This document shows, in pieces, positions 35,222 through 44,310 of a DNA stretch of 64,000 nt. The notes under the pieces are model-generated. The model had not been told where the DNA came from. It saw only the letters and a list, made by a program, of their open reading frames with translations, and made no database searches. The stretch's first letter is position 1; every line of letters begins with the position of its first letter. The position numbers and the translations under genes were made by a program. Source of the DNA: Thermanaerosceptrum fracticalcis (GTDB lineage Bacteria; Bacillota; Peptococcia; DRI-13); the NCBI RefSeq assembly GCF_000746025.2, contig NZ_CP045798.1, forward strand, positions 2,032,501 through 2,096,500. Reading direction: 5' to 3'.

Positions 35222-37492
35222 TTATGAAATATTTCTCTTGTAATACTCCTCAAGTTTGTTATTACAATGCTCCTTAATCCACTCAACATCCTCTTTTGAT
35301 AGCTTTCTAAATATATGTCGGTTAAACTCGACATACTCAATATCACGGCTTCTCCTGACAAAACGCATATCTTCAAATCGTCTAAATGGATTGGCAAATA
35401 TATTCCTCTCTACATCCTTCCGAGTAAATCCCTCTTTACAGAATATACTGTTCTTCTTTTCTACAACCAACCCTTTATTCTTTCGGTCACTGTAAAAACC
35501 AATAAAATAATCAACTATATCCTCTACCCTAACTCTTCCATTTTCATCAACATGCTCAAACATAGCTTTTAGGAGGACTGGCTTATAGGAATAGCTCATA
35601 TCCATGGTCTTTACAATATCCATAAACTTATCCTTCATATTTGCTGCAGTTATCAGTTCCCAGCCAAACTCAGACGCATACTTTTTCACAGTTTCTTCTT
35701 TAAAATATTTAAAACTGTACCTATCACCTACCGGAACCTCCAAATCAGGTTTTATCTTTCCTTCTCTAATATACCTTTCAACTGTCTCTTTCTGTACATC
35801 AACCATTCTCACAAATTCTAGCTGAGATATCATATTCTTAACTTCGTCCTGCCAATTAAACAGATCAATCAATTCATAGTCTGTTATATCTACTGGGAAG
35901 TCCAGGTAAACCTCGGGTTTTTCGCCTTTGGCCAGCAAGTTCATATCATGCTCTATCTGCTTGTCTGGCGCAAGTACCAATTGTCCGGGACGATAATTCT
36001 TGATATTTAACAGCCTATGAATCGAGTAAGGCATGTTAAACATATTGGCATTATCAATAAAATCAAAGACCATCAGATAGTCCTTACCTTTACATTTACG
36101 CATTCCTCTTCCCAGCTGTTGTATATAAAGGGTTTTAGACATGGTAGGTCTGGCCATAAAAAGCACTTCTGTCTTCGGACTGTCCCATCCTTCATTCAGA
36201 AGATCGCAAGCACAAAGCACATTTATATCTCCATTTTCATAACAATCTAATATGCGTGCTCTTTCAGAACTTTTCTGCGTGCCTGAAACAGCTTCACATT
36301 TTACATCATTCTCCCTAAAAAGCCCCGCAATTTCTTCCGCATGCTTAACAGAAGCACAAAAAACTAAGGTCTTCTTGTTTTTCACATATTGCAAGTATGT
36401 ATCAACAATTATCCTGTTCCTTTCAGGCACAAACAGCTTGCTTTCAAGGTCCTGCGAATTATATTTGATCCCGTTGATTCTTACAGCGGAAATGTCTACA
36501 TTAGTTTTAACCCGGATACAGCGGATTGGAGTTAGTTCACCTATTTCAACAGCCGTTTTCAGGTCCAGTTTATGCGCAACATTTTTAAATAACTCCAGTA
36601 AATCCTCACCGTCTGTCCTCTCCGGAGTTGCCGTAAGTCCCAGGGTAAATTTCGGTCTAAAATACCCAAGTACCTTCCTGTAAGTATTTGCAGTACTATG
36701 ATGGCATTCGTCAATAATAATATATCCGAAGTCATCCGGCTTGAACTGATCAAGATTCTGCGCCACACTTTGAATACTTGCACATACTACATATGCATTT
36801 GTATCTTTTTCTTCAGCCACATACATACCAGTTTGTTTCTCAGGCCAGATATGCTCGAATGTATTTTTTGCCTGAGTGACAAGCTCCCGGGTATGCGCCA
36901 GGAAAAGGGTTCTTTCACCAAAGTTCTTGGCATCAGTAACTGCAGTGACCGTTTTACCTGTGCCTGTTGCATGGTATAAAAGCGCAATACTTTCTCCGTT
37001 GTTCCTCATCTTTTTAAGGTTATCAATTGCAAACTGCTGATGATCTTTCAGTTCAACAGCCTTTCCTTTCTGCTTTAGCAGATAATCCTCCAGCATCCTG
37101 AATTCAGGCATTTCACCGACAAAGGTAATCAGTTCATCCTTTACCTTTTCACGCTGCTTCTTCAATTGGCTGTATGCCCAACGGTATACCTTCCAGTTGT
37201 TGAAAATCAGGCTGTTTTGTTTTAGCAAATCGTCAAAATATTTATTACTCGAAATCTTATTAGGATTATGAAAACGTTCCCCGTCAATCTCTATAGCAAT
37301 CCGCATCTCTTCGCTTTCAAGAGCAAAGTCAATAAATCTCCTGTTGCCATAAATATCTACAAAAGGGTACTGTACAAATAGATACTGGGTTTTTTCAGGC
37401 CCAAATGCATCACAGAAAAGCTCGACAAATAAGTCTTCCGCGACACTTGCCACACTGGCAGACTGTTTTATCTCAGTCTTCATCCTGTTCAC
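35222..37492 (-). CDS. Fusion of Vsr/DUF559-like nuclease domain and SF2 DEAD/DEAH helicase
   Basis: Protein of about 756 residues. Residues 45-110 resemble a PD-(D/E)XK nuclease of DUF559/Vsr type: D55 in FIDFAL, E68-x-D70 in IAIEIDGERFH, then FNNWKVYRW. A SF2 helicase follows: ATGTGKT at 175-181, DECHH at 261-265, GLTATPERTDG, and the QQLGRGMRK arginine motif. After it come a MerR/HTH-like patch (ETVERYIREGKIKPD) and an alpha-rich tail. This architecture is typical of defence or restriction-like helicases. It begins within the stop of the MazG-like gene (GTGA); ATG 37483, with GGAG 8 nt before it, is an equally good start. No methyltransferase accompanies it. Base composition is AT-richer than neighbours, which hints at transfer. 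Confidence 0.85.
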   Translation of the reverse strand: MNRMKTEIKQSASVASVAEDLFVELFCDAFGPEKTQYLFVQYPFVDIYGNRRFIDFALESEEMRIAIEIDGERFHNPNKISSNKYFDDLLKQNSLIFNNWKVYRWAYSQLKKQREKVKDELITFVGEMPEFRMLEDYLLKQKGKAVELKDHQQFAIDNLKKMRNNGESIALLYHATGTGKTVTAVTDAKNFGERTLFLAHTRELVTQAKNTFEHIWPEKQTGMYVAEEKDTNAYVVCASIQSVAQNLDQFKPDDFGYIIIDECHHSTANTYRKVLGYFRPKFTLGLTATPERTDGEDLLELFKNVAHKLDLKTAVEIGELTPIRCIRVKTNVDISAVRINGIKYNSQDLESKLFVPERNRIIVDTYLQYVKNKKTLVFCASVKHAEEIAGLFRENDVKCEAVSGTQKSSERARILDCYENGDINVLCACDLLNEGWDSPKTEVLFMARPTMSKTLYIQQLGRGMRKCKGKDYLMVFDFIDNANMFNMPYSIHRLLNIKNYRPGQLVLAPDKQIEHDMNLLAKGEKPEVYLDFPVDITDYELIDLFNWQDEVKNMISQLEFVRMVDVQKETVERYIREGKIKPDLEVPVGDRYSFKYFKEETVKKYASEFGWELITAANMKDKFMDIVKTMDMSYSYKPVLLKAMFEHVDENGRVRVEDIVDYFIGFYSDRKNKGLVVEKKNSIFCKEGFTRKDVERNIFANPFRRFEDMRFVRRSRDIEYVEFNRHIFRKLSKEDVEWIKEHCNNKLEEYYKRNIS

Positions 37493-37815
37493 TCCAGTTC
37501 TTCAATTACTTCCTTTAATAATAATCGCTCTTTAAAACCTCCCCGTTCCTCCGCCTTTTTCAGGCGAATTCTTTCAAATTCCTCGATGGTTACTTTCTTA
37601 TAATCAAGAATTGCGTATATTACCTCAACAATGTCAGCTAATTCCTCAACATTATCATTACAAATATATTCCTGAAGTTCTTCCCCCAGCTTTTCATCAA
37701 GGAGCTTTTTATAAATAGCTTCATCTAATTTTTCAATTATGGCCTTTTTCCCAGTCATTTCTATAATTTCTGGTATTCTATCTCTCACCAGCTTATCATA
37801 TTTAATTGTAGCCAT
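37489..37815 (-). CDS. MazG-like/phosphoribosyl-ATP pyrophosphohydrolase-type protein
   Basis: 108-residue all-alpha NTP pyrophosphohydrolase. The start YDKLVRDRIPEII is characteristic, and metal-binding acidic residues appear in KLGEELQEY and EELADIVEVIYAI (E-x2-E ... E-x2-D pattern). It should hydrolyse (d)NTPs to NMPs. It is not HisE because no his genes are near and the N-terminus is of the house-cleaning type. ATG 37815 is chosen because AAGGAG lies 10 nt upstream. It overlaps the nuclease-helicase gene by 4 bp, so both proteins should be made together. Confidence 0.85.
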   Translation of the reverse strand: MATIKYDKLVRDRIPEIIEMTGKKAIIEKLDEAIYKKLLDEKLGEELQEYICNDNVEELADIVEVIYAILDYKKVTIEEFERIRLKKAEERGGFKERLLLKEVIEELE

Positions 37816-37951
37816 TTTTACCAATCTCCTTCAAAGCACCCTTAGATAACAATTAGTATATTTTTTCTATAATTCAACAAATACCCTGTTTTTCCTTTTT
37901 ATACGGGCTTTTTTTCCTGAATTTCCTCTATTGTTGATCCCCATAATAATT

Positions 37952-37984
37952 AGAGCCATAAGGTATATTCCACCTCATGGCTCT
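37952..37984. terminator. Hairpin between lplA region and the MazG-like gene
   Basis: AGAGCCAT / ATGGCTCT, 8-bp stem with a 17-nt loop and AT-rich flanks. It lies downstream of lplA (minus) in an intergenic gap and probably ends that transcript. Confidence 0.45.
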
Positions 37985-38004
37985 CTAAACTTAAATTATA
38001 TATT

Positions 38005-38988
38005 TCAGACCAAAAAACAGCTCAATAGTTCCTCTTTCGTAATGGATCCGAAATATTTCGTGATATCTATATTCGCGAGTTTATTGGCTATTTCCTTTTC
38101 TTCAAAACGAAGCCCTTTAAACTGTGCTTCCAATTCTTCCAGGTCACAACTGCTGAAAAAATCCCCAAATATTTTACAATCCTGAATAATGCCCTTATCT
38201 ACAAAGAGATTTACTTCCACTCCACCGCAGGCAAAACGCCCGGACTTTTTAAAATTAAAAGCGGGGGAATTACCAAAGTTCCATTCCCAGGTCAGATACT
38301 TTTCCGCCGTCAGTTCCCGGACTTTGGCCAGATCATTTTCCGCAAGCTTATACTCCCGGATTGGTTTTCCTTCAAACAGGGCATAGAGGAGTATTTCCCG
38401 AAATTCCTCAATAGAAATCTTCTCTTTTAGATAATCGATGACATTTGTTACCCGGCTGCGCACTGATTTTACACCTTTGGATTCAATTTTATCTCCTTTC
38501 ACATTGAGGGCTTCCTGCACATTCTCTAATTTAGAATTAAAAAGAATCGTACCGTGATGGAGAACCTTCCCCTTATATATATACTGGGCGTTGCCGGAAA
38601 ACTTTTTCCCAGCTATGGTTATATCATTTCGGCCGGTATGTTCAGCTTTAATTCCCAAGGTAGCCAAAGCCTTAACCACCGGTTCCGTAAATTTGCGAAA
38701 ATCAATGTTGCCGTTTTCCGTCTTTTCAATAAAAGTGAAGTTTAAATTCCCCAGGTCATGATAGACAGCGCCCCCGCCGGTCATTCTGCGTACCACATGA
38801 ATATTATTCTTCCTAATGTAATCAACATTTATTTCTTCGATGGTATTTTGAAACCTTCCGATGATAACAGAGGGTTCGTTCTGCCAAAGAAGTATACAGT
38901 TTTCATGTAAGTCCAGGTTCTTCAGAACATATTCTTCCAAAGCCAGATTATGATGGGGGTCTAAACACTCATTACGGATAAACAGCAT
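38005..38988 (-). CDS. lplA: Lipoate-protein ligase
   Basis: 327-residue enzyme attaching lipoate (via lipoyl-AMP) to lipoyl domains. Conserved stretches: RRMTGGGAVYHDLGNLNFT, the lysine-containing GKKFSGNAQ, and HHGTILFN. A C-terminal accessory domain (about 250-327) is present, as in bacterial LplA. ATG 38988 has GAGGG 5 nt upstream; TTG 39000 has no usable site. No lipoyl-dependent enzyme lies nearby, so it probably serves genes elsewhere (for example glycine cleavage). Confidence 0.93.
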   Translation of the reverse strand: MLFIRNECLDPHHNLALEEYVLKNLDLHENCILLWQNEPSVIIGRFQNTIEEINVDYIRKNNIHVVRRMTGGGAVYHDLGNLNFTFIEKTENGNIDFRKFTEPVVKALATLGIKAEHTGRNDITIAGKKFSGNAQYIYKGKVLHHGTILFNSKLENVQEALNVKGDKIESKGVKSVRSRVTNVIDYLKEKISIEEFREILLYALFEGKPIREYKLAENDLAKVRELTAEKYLTWEWNFGNSPAFNFKKSGRFACGGVEVNLFVDKGIIQDCKIFGDFFSSCDLEELEAQFKGLRFEEKEIANKLANIDITKYFGSITKEELLSCFLV

Positions 38989-39094
38989 CCTATCCCTCAA
39001 CCTTTCATCCCATTATCAATATGTCAACTTCATCATAATAAGGGTGGGAAGACTTGGCAAGGCAAAATACCATATAAGTTTTCAAAAATTAGTT

Positions 39095-40294
39095 TTACCT
39101 GATAAACAGGTAAGTTATAACACTGGCCATAAACATAACGGGAACAGTTATCCGGTATTCCCTGTATAATTCCCGGGTAGAAACCTTGAAAAATTCGTTG
39201 GTTAAAGCCTGGCACAAATGAATGGGTGAAATAAAGTAGCCGCAGTATCCCATCGTATAAATGAGCATGGCCGTAGGCACCAGCTGCTCCTGTGTGACTA
39301 AAGGTAATAACAAAGGATAGAGCATTCCTACAATAGCCGAGGTATTAGCGACAATGTAGCCGACCGTAAAAGGTAGGATAATAAGGATAAGCCAAAAGGG
39401 TAGACCCTCATTAATGATGTCCCGAATCAACATGGTAAGTCCCGGAATATTTTCCATTATCTCTTTAAAAATCATGATACCTACAGCGGCATAAAACAAA
39501 GGCAAATTTTTGCTTTTTATAAGTAGAACTTTAAAATCAGCGGTTTCAACCCTCACCAGATAAGTCAAGACACAACCGAGAAGAATAGCTAGATAGAAAG
39601 GAAGCCAAATTGCAAGCACAAGGCTCACCAGAAGTGGTGAAGTATAACGTAATACTTTAAGAAAAATGTTACCCTTTCCTTCATCTGTAGTAAATTCATG
39701 TTCAGTCCTGGGAAGTGGGGCAATGTACACCAGGTAGGCCGCAACCAGACAGGCAAGGGCTACAGGAAACTGGGCTAAAATTAAAGATTTTATAGGTATC
39801 CCGGCAATATAAGAAGCATTCACAATACCCACGGATATAGGCATGATAAAATACCACGCATGACGCAGATATAGATTAATAGCCGCTTTCCTGGCCTTGC
39901 TGATACCTACTTTGTCTCCCATGGTATCAATGACCGGAGCCGCAACAATGGCACTTCCCGTAACCATAAAAGTAGAAAGTAAAGAAGGAATAATAAACAG
40001 CAGGGTTTTGGTATTACTAAACATTTTCTCCAGGTATTCCACCATTTTATCCATAACGCCATAACCCTGCATCATGATGCTTAATAAACTGATTAAAAAA
40101 ACACTCACTACCAGTTCTATAGTCTGCCTTTCCACTAAGGCCTTACCCATGATGATTACTATTTCTTTCACCGGTATACGGGAGAATAAAGCCAGGGCAA
40201 TTCCGCCAGAAATAATGGCCAGCCCCATAGGTACCTTTCTTTTTATGAGATATAAGATTAAAGAAAAGGATATGATTAAACCGAGTACTAGCAT
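39095..40294 (-). CDS. DUF401 family membrane protein (putative permease)
   Basis: 399 residues with about ten to twelve hydrophobic segments. The pattern SLLSTFMVTGSAIVAAPVID, the repeated hairpin organisation, and NTSAIVGMLYPLLLP near the C-terminus fit the DUF401 family, related to ion/organic-anion transporters. The substrate is unknown. The ATG has AAGGAG 8 nt upstream. Neighbours (lplA and the 2-oxoacid oxidoreductase operon) give no firm hint about the substrate. Confidence 0.8.
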   Translation of the reverse strand: MLVLGLIISFSLILYLIKRKVPMGLAIISGGIALALFSRIPVKEIVIIMGKALVERQTIELVVSVFLISLLSIMMQGYGVMDKMVEYLEKMFSNTKTLLFIIPSLLSTFMVTGSAIVAAPVIDTMGDKVGISKARKAAINLYLRHAWYFIMPISVGIVNASYIAGIPIKSLILAQFPVALACLVAAYLVYIAPLPRTEHEFTTDEGKGNIFLKVLRYTSPLLVSLVLAIWLPFYLAILLGCVLTYLVRVETADFKVLLIKSKNLPLFYAAVGIMIFKEIMENIPGLTMLIRDIINEGLPFWLILIILPFTVGYIVANTSAIVGMLYPLLLPLVTQEQLVPTAMLIYTMGYCGYFISPIHLCQALTNEFFKVSTRELYREYRITVPVMFMASVITYLFIR

Positions 40295-40371
40295 GCATAT
40301 TCTCCTTTGTCCTAATAATTTTGTAAAAAATATACTATAATTTTACTACAGAAATCCTTGTGGTAACAGAT

Positions 40372-40395
40372 AGGGCCTGACAAATGTCAGACCCT
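40372..40395 (-). terminator. Probable terminator of the 2-oxoacid oxidoreductase operon
   Basis: AGGGCCTGACA / TGTCAGACCCT stem with one mismatch and a very short loop, downstream of korC. The following T-run is weak on the minus strand. Confidence 0.45.
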
Positions 40396-40471
40396 TTAAA
40401 ATTTACTTATTTGTTTTTCGTTTAGCAAAAGCCAGGATAGCCCCTAAGGCAATGGAAAGGAAGGAAGCCGT

Positions 40472-41002
40472 TTAACTCTCCAGGCCTTTTTTAATGGCAA
40501 CGATATTCATGTCATAAAGTTCAGGCTTTTTCTTACCCACAACCTCATCCATGGCTTTTTCTATCTTTTCTAGACTTACCAGTTTGAGCTTAGGGAGCAG
40601 GGCCCCCAGGCATACCATATTGGCTAAATTAGCATTACCGATTTCATTGGCAATATCGCCAGCAGGTATGGTAATGATCTCAATATCCTCCCGGGTTTTA
40701 TCCATTTCCACAATGGAACTGTTCACTACCAGTACCCCGCCCGGCCTAATCCGGGTAAGAAATTTATCAAAGGAGGGTTTATTTAGCACAATCCCGCCGT
40801 CAGCCTGGTCGATAACAGGTGAATGAATTTCTTCGTCAGACAGAATCACGGAACAGTTGGCTGTGCCTCCCCTCATTTCCGGTCCATAAGAGGGTATCCA
40901 GCAGACTTCAAGGTTCCCCAGCATACCGGCATAGGCCAGTATTTTACCGATAAACATCACACCCTGGCCCCCAAAACCGGCCAGCAGCACTTTATCCATC
41001 AT
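40472..41002 (-). CDS. 2-oxoacid:ferredoxin oxidoreductase, gamma subunit
   Basis: 176-residue subunit of KorC/VorC type, beginning with the GFGGQGVMFIGKILAYAG nucleotide-type fold and containing PEMRGGTANC. It overlaps the beta subunit gene by 4 bp. The complex oxidatively decarboxylates 2-oxoacids with CoA to acyl-CoA, reducing ferredoxin. After its TAA the same frame stays open for another 25 codons (see findings). Confidence 0.92.
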   Translation of the reverse strand: MMDKVLLAGFGGQGVMFIGKILAYAGMLGNLEVCWIPSYGPEMRGGTANCSVILSDEEIHSPVIDQADGGIVLNKPSFDKFLTRIRPGGVLVVNSSIVEMDKTREDIEIITIPAGDIANEIGNANLANMVCLGALLPKLKLVSLEKIEKAMDEVVGKKKPELYDMNIVAIKKGLES

Positions 41003-41754
41003 AAGCCTTTAACCTCCTCGGAAACCTTTATTTCACCCATCTGATAGACAGGAATCATTTTTTCCCGTAACCATTTGAGGCTGTCAACAGGCGACATTCC
41101 CCAGTTGGTAGGACAGGTGGAGAGAATACTGACCAGGGTAAAACCCAATCCTGCCTGCTGAACCTGGAAAGCCTTTTTAATGGCCTTTTTGGCCTGCAGG
41201 ATATGCTTGGGAGAGTCAACAGACACAGAAGCTACGTACACAGCGCCATCAAAAGTAGCGATAGTCTTAGGAAGGTCAATGGGAAAACCAGCAACGGCGT
41301 TATCACGGCCATAGGGACTGGTGGTGGTAACCTGGCCCGTGAGGGTTGTGGGGGCCATCTGTCCTCCCGTCATGCCGTAGATGGCATTGTTCACCATAAT
41401 AGACGTTATCTTTTCTCCTCTGGCCGCTACATGAATCGCATGGGAAGTACCTATGGCCGCAATATCCCCATCACCCTGGTAGGTAAACACTATCCTGTCG
41501 GGTAAGGCTCGCTTGATACCGGTGGCCACTGCCTGGGCTCTCCCGTGTGCCGCCCCTACGAAATCACAGCTGAAAAAATCCAGAGAAAAACCGGCACAGC
41601 CCACAGGAGCTACCCCGATGGTATCTTCTATAATATTCAACTCTTCCAATACTTCGCCGATTAAACGGTGAATAATACCGTGGGTACAGCCTGGGCAGTA
41701 ATGGAAGGGTATTTCTGTTAAGCCTTTAGGCCTGCCAAATACTTTTTGCATCAC
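40999..41754 (-). CDS. 2-oxoacid:ferredoxin oxidoreductase, beta (TPP-binding) subunit
   Basis: 251 residues. The TPP/Mg site is GDGDIAAIG with the downstream NNAIYGMTGGQ (GDG...NN pattern), and cysteines in FHYCPGCTHG are conserved. The beta subunit binds thiamine diphosphate and carries the reaction centre. It sits 1 bp behind the alpha subunit gene. The kinase and phosphotransbutyrylase upstream suggest branched-chain (Vor) or 2-oxobutyrate-like substrates rather than 2-oxoglutarate. Confidence 0.93.
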   Translation of the reverse strand: MMQKVFGRPKGLTEIPFHYCPGCTHGIIHRLIGEVLEELNIIEDTIGVAPVGCAGFSLDFFSCDFVGAAHGRAQAVATGIKRALPDRIVFTYQGDGDIAAIGTSHAIHVAARGEKITSIMVNNAIYGMTGGQMAPTTLTGQVTTTSPYGRDNAVAGFPIDLPKTIATFDGAVYVASVSVDSPKHILQAKKAIKKAFQVQQAGLGFTLVSILSTCPTNWGMSPVDSLKWLREKMIPVYQMGEIKVSEEVKGL

Positions 41755-41755
41755 A

Positions 41756-42826
41756 CTATGCCTCCCCTCTCACTGGCAAATTAAAGACTTGCCCCACATA
41801 TTTTAATATTTCCCTTTCATGAGGAAGCATCCCACCCTGCCTGCTGTAGAGGTGTACGGGAACACGGCAGTTCACAGCCAGTTTAACATCCTCTATCATT
41901 TGTCCGGCATTGAGCTCCACGGTCACAATTCCTTTGATCCCATCAAAGTGAGACGTAAAGGCTTTCACCGGGAAAGGCCACAGGGTAATGGGACGGATTA
42001 AGCCCAGTTTAATTCCCTGTTTACGGGCATTAAGCACCACGCTTTTGGCAATTCTGCCGCATGTTCCATAGCCAACTAAGAGATATTCGGCATCGTCAGC
42101 ATAAAAACTTTCCCAGCGCTGCTCTGCCTCCTTTATCTGATCATATTTGGCTTGCCAGCGTCGACAGCCTTCTTCCGCCAGCTCATTCACCAGAAAATAG
42201 CTGGCAATTTTCCGTTTGGCCCTGCCTTTACATCCATCGGTCTTCCAATCCTTGGGAGGCAGGTTTTCCTCTTTTCTTTCCTTTAGCTGAACAGGCTCCA
42301 TCATCTGGCCTAAGAAGCCGTCAGCCAGAAGTAAAACAGGATTTCTGTACTTATCAGCCAGATCAAAGGCTTCCATGGTTAAATCATAGAGCTCCTGGGC
42401 TTTTGAGGGCGCTAAAACGATGAGCCTGTAATCACCGTGCCCGCCCCCTTTCGTGGATTGGAAATAGTCTGACTGGGCAGGCCCCAACCCCCCTAAGCCC
42501 GGTCCCGTACGATTGATATTGACAATCACTACGGGGAGTTCATTGGCAGCCAGATAGGATATGCCTTCCTGTTTTAAGCTGATCCCGGGACTGGAAGAAG
42601 CCGTCATGACCCTTGCTCCTGCTGCTGCAGCGCCAAAACACATATTGATGGCAGCCACTTCACATTCAGCTTGCAGGACAGTCCCCCCACCTTTAGGCAA
42701 ATGTTTAGCCAGGTACTCTACAATCTCTGTAGAGGGTGTAATAGGATAGCCGAAAAATAATTTACAGCCGGCCCGCATGGCGGCTTCAGCAATTGTCTCA
42801 TTTCCTTTTAATAAAACCTTACTCAT
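41756..42826 (-). CDS. 2-oxoacid:ferredoxin oxidoreductase, alpha subunit
   Basis: 356 residues of KorA/VorB type with the start KGNETIAEAAMRAGCKLFFGYPITPSTE, the TASSSPGISLKQEG stretch and the C-terminal PFPV...VTVELNAGQM domain. It forms the alpha-beta-gamma-delta complex with the three neighbouring genes. The ATG has AAAGGAG 8 nt upstream and follows the ferredoxin gene by 26 bp. Confidence 0.93.
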   Translation of the reverse strand: MSKVLLKGNETIAEAAMRAGCKLFFGYPITPSTEIVEYLAKHLPKGGGTVLQAECEVAAINMCFGAAAAGARVMTASSSPGISLKQEGISYLAANELPVVIVNINRTGPGLGGLGPAQSDYFQSTKGGGHGDYRLIVLAPSKAQELYDLTMEAFDLADKYRNPVLLLADGFLGQMMEPVQLKERKEENLPPKDWKTDGCKGRAKRKIASYFLVNELAEEGCRRWQAKYDQIKEAEQRWESFYADDAEYLLVGYGTCGRIAKSVVLNARKQGIKLGLIRPITLWPFPVKAFTSHFDGIKGIVTVELNAGQMIEDVKLAVNCRVPVHLYSRQGGMLPHEREILKYVGQVFNLPVRGEA

Positions 42827-42852
42827 TACCTCAGCTCCTTTCCTTTTGCAGA

Positions 42853-43056
42853 TTACTTATAGATTTCCAAAGCCAGGTCGGGACACACCAGGCCACACAG
42901 GGTACATCCTGTACATTTCTCTTCTTCCGTTACCGTTACGGTATAATACCCTTTCTGATTAACCTTATCGCCGATAGAGAGAATTTTCTTGGGACAAATC
43001 TCTACACAAAGGCCACAGCTTTTACAATACTCACTCAATACCACAACTTTAGGCAC
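42853..43056 (-). CDS. 2x[4Fe-4S] ferredoxin, delta subunit of the 2-oxoacid oxidoreductase
   Basis: 67-residue ferredoxin with motifs CKSCGLCVEIC and CTGCTLCGLVC. It acts as the electron exit of the complex. The start is GTG 43056, with AAGGAGG 7 nt upstream; longer versions would read through that site. It follows ptb and precedes the alpha subunit gene. Confidence 0.92.
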   Translation of the reverse strand: MPKVVVLSEYCKSCGLCVEICPKKILSIGDKVNQKGYYTVTVTEEEKCTGCTLCGLVCPDLALEIYK

Positions 43057-43075
43057 CAAGAGCCCTCCTTTCGCC

Positions 43076-43981
43076 TCATTTATCGCCATGAGCCAAACAA
43101 GCCAGCGCAATAGAGTGTAATTTACCCTCGGCGGTTTCCGCCCGGGAAGTCATCACAATAGGATGGGTGGCTCCCAAAACTAGACCGGCCATTTTTGCTT
43201 TGGCATAGTAAATTAATGATTTTCCTAAGGCATTGCCTGTCTCGATATTGGGAACAAGGAAAAGATCCACTTTTCCGGATACCCGGCTTGTGATTCCCTT
43301 ATGTTTCGCCGCCAGTGGGCTTACAGCCACGTCAAGGGCAATGGGTCCTTCCACCACACCGGGGGGCAGTTCCCCTTGCTCACTCATTTCAACTAAAGCT
43401 TTAGCGTCTACTGTAGCGGGCATCTTGGGATTAACCATTTCATTGGCCGTTAAAAGGGCCACATAGGGATTGGTTATGCCTATAGACTTTAATGCCAGCA
43501 AGGCATTGACAAGAATATCTTTTTTCTCACCTAAGTTGGGCGCTATATTGATGCCCCCATCGGTATGAAAAACTAGTTTTTCTTCACCCGGGATTTCAAA
43601 CACAGCCAAATGACTGAGCAAGCGCCCTGTACGCAGTCCTTCTGTGGCGTGAAGAACCGCCTTTAAAAAATCACTGCTGTTAATGAGTCCCTTCATCAAC
43701 ACCTGGGCCTCACCCTTTTTTACCAGAGAAACAGCCCTTAAGGCAGCTTTATTTGTCTCAGGCTCATGAATAACCTGTGTGTCCGGGGAAAGTCCCACCT
43801 TTTCCCGCAGGGGATTGATTAAATTTTCGTCTCCCACCAGAATAGCCCTGGCTATCCCCGCCTCTTCCGCAGCCTTCACCGCTTCCAGGACATCCTGGTC
43901 CTGGGCAACAACAACGCTAATAGTTACCGGTCCGGCACTTCTCACTTTTTCTAATATTTCGCCGAAACTTCTGTACAACAA
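43076..43981 (-). CDS. ptb: Phosphate butyryltransferase (Ptb family)
   Basis: 301-residue cytoplasmic enzyme converting butyryl-CoA (or isovaleryl-/isobutyryl-CoA) and phosphate to the acyl phosphate. Conserved stretches: LMKGLINSSDFLKAVL, FHTDGGINIAPNL, NPYVALLTANE, and KSLIYYAKAKMAGLVLGA. TTG 43981 has AAGGAG 7 nt upstream. It lies downstream of buk with a 330-bp heptamer-repeat element between them. Together with Buk it yields one ATP per acyl-CoA made by the oxidoreductase. Confidence 0.92.
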   Translation of the reverse strand: MLYRSFGEILEKVRSAGPVTISVVVAQDQDVLEAVKAAEEAGIARAILVGDENLINPLREKVGLSPDTQVIHEPETNKAALRAVSLVKKGEAQVLMKGLINSSDFLKAVLHATEGLRTGRLLSHLAVFEIPGEEKLVFHTDGGINIAPNLGEKKDILVNALLALKSIGITNPYVALLTANEMVNPKMPATVDAKALVEMSEQGELPPGVVEGPIALDVAVSPLAAKHKGITSRVSGKVDLFLVPNIETGNALGKSLIYYAKAKMAGLVLGATHPIVMTSRAETAEGKLHSIALACLAHGDK

Positions 43982-43983
43982 TG

Positions 43984-44310
43984 CTCACTCCTTATCAATA
44001 GAATCGACTTCCCGCTTTCCGACTTCCGAGATCCGATTTCTGCTAACCAATAGCCGCTTTCCGTTATCCGACGTCTTTTTTTGGCGAATACGGCTTCGCC
44101 TCCCGATATCCCATATCCGATTTCCGAGTTCAATTGCTTCCTAGTCCATGTTCTAGTACAGCATTGTCGGAAGTCATCCAGTCGGATGTCGGCGATCGTC
44201 AGTCGGTAGTCGGATGTCGGTGAACGGGGAGCATTAGTCACTGCCAACTATCAACTATCAACTAACAACTAACAACTAACAACTACCAACTATCAACTAT
44301 CAACTAACAA
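43984..44310. repeat. Degenerate heptanucleotide-repeat element 4
   Basis: Largest copy, filling the buk-ptb gap. The ptb side holds CTTCCCG CTTTCCG ACTTCCG AGATCCG, the middle TCGGATG TCGGCGA TCGTCAG TCGGTAG TCGGATG TCGGTGA, and the buk side ten AACTANC heptamers (about 44240-44312). A GGCGAA/TTCGCC hairpin lies near 44080. The opposite arms can pair. No gene is seen. Confidence 0.85.

Noticed and set aside
37489-37815. HisE (phosphoribosyl-ATP pyrophosphatase of histidine synthesis)
   Set aside because: No his genes nearby, and the LVRDRIPEII start matches the MazG-like house-cleaning branch; context is the nuclease-helicase.
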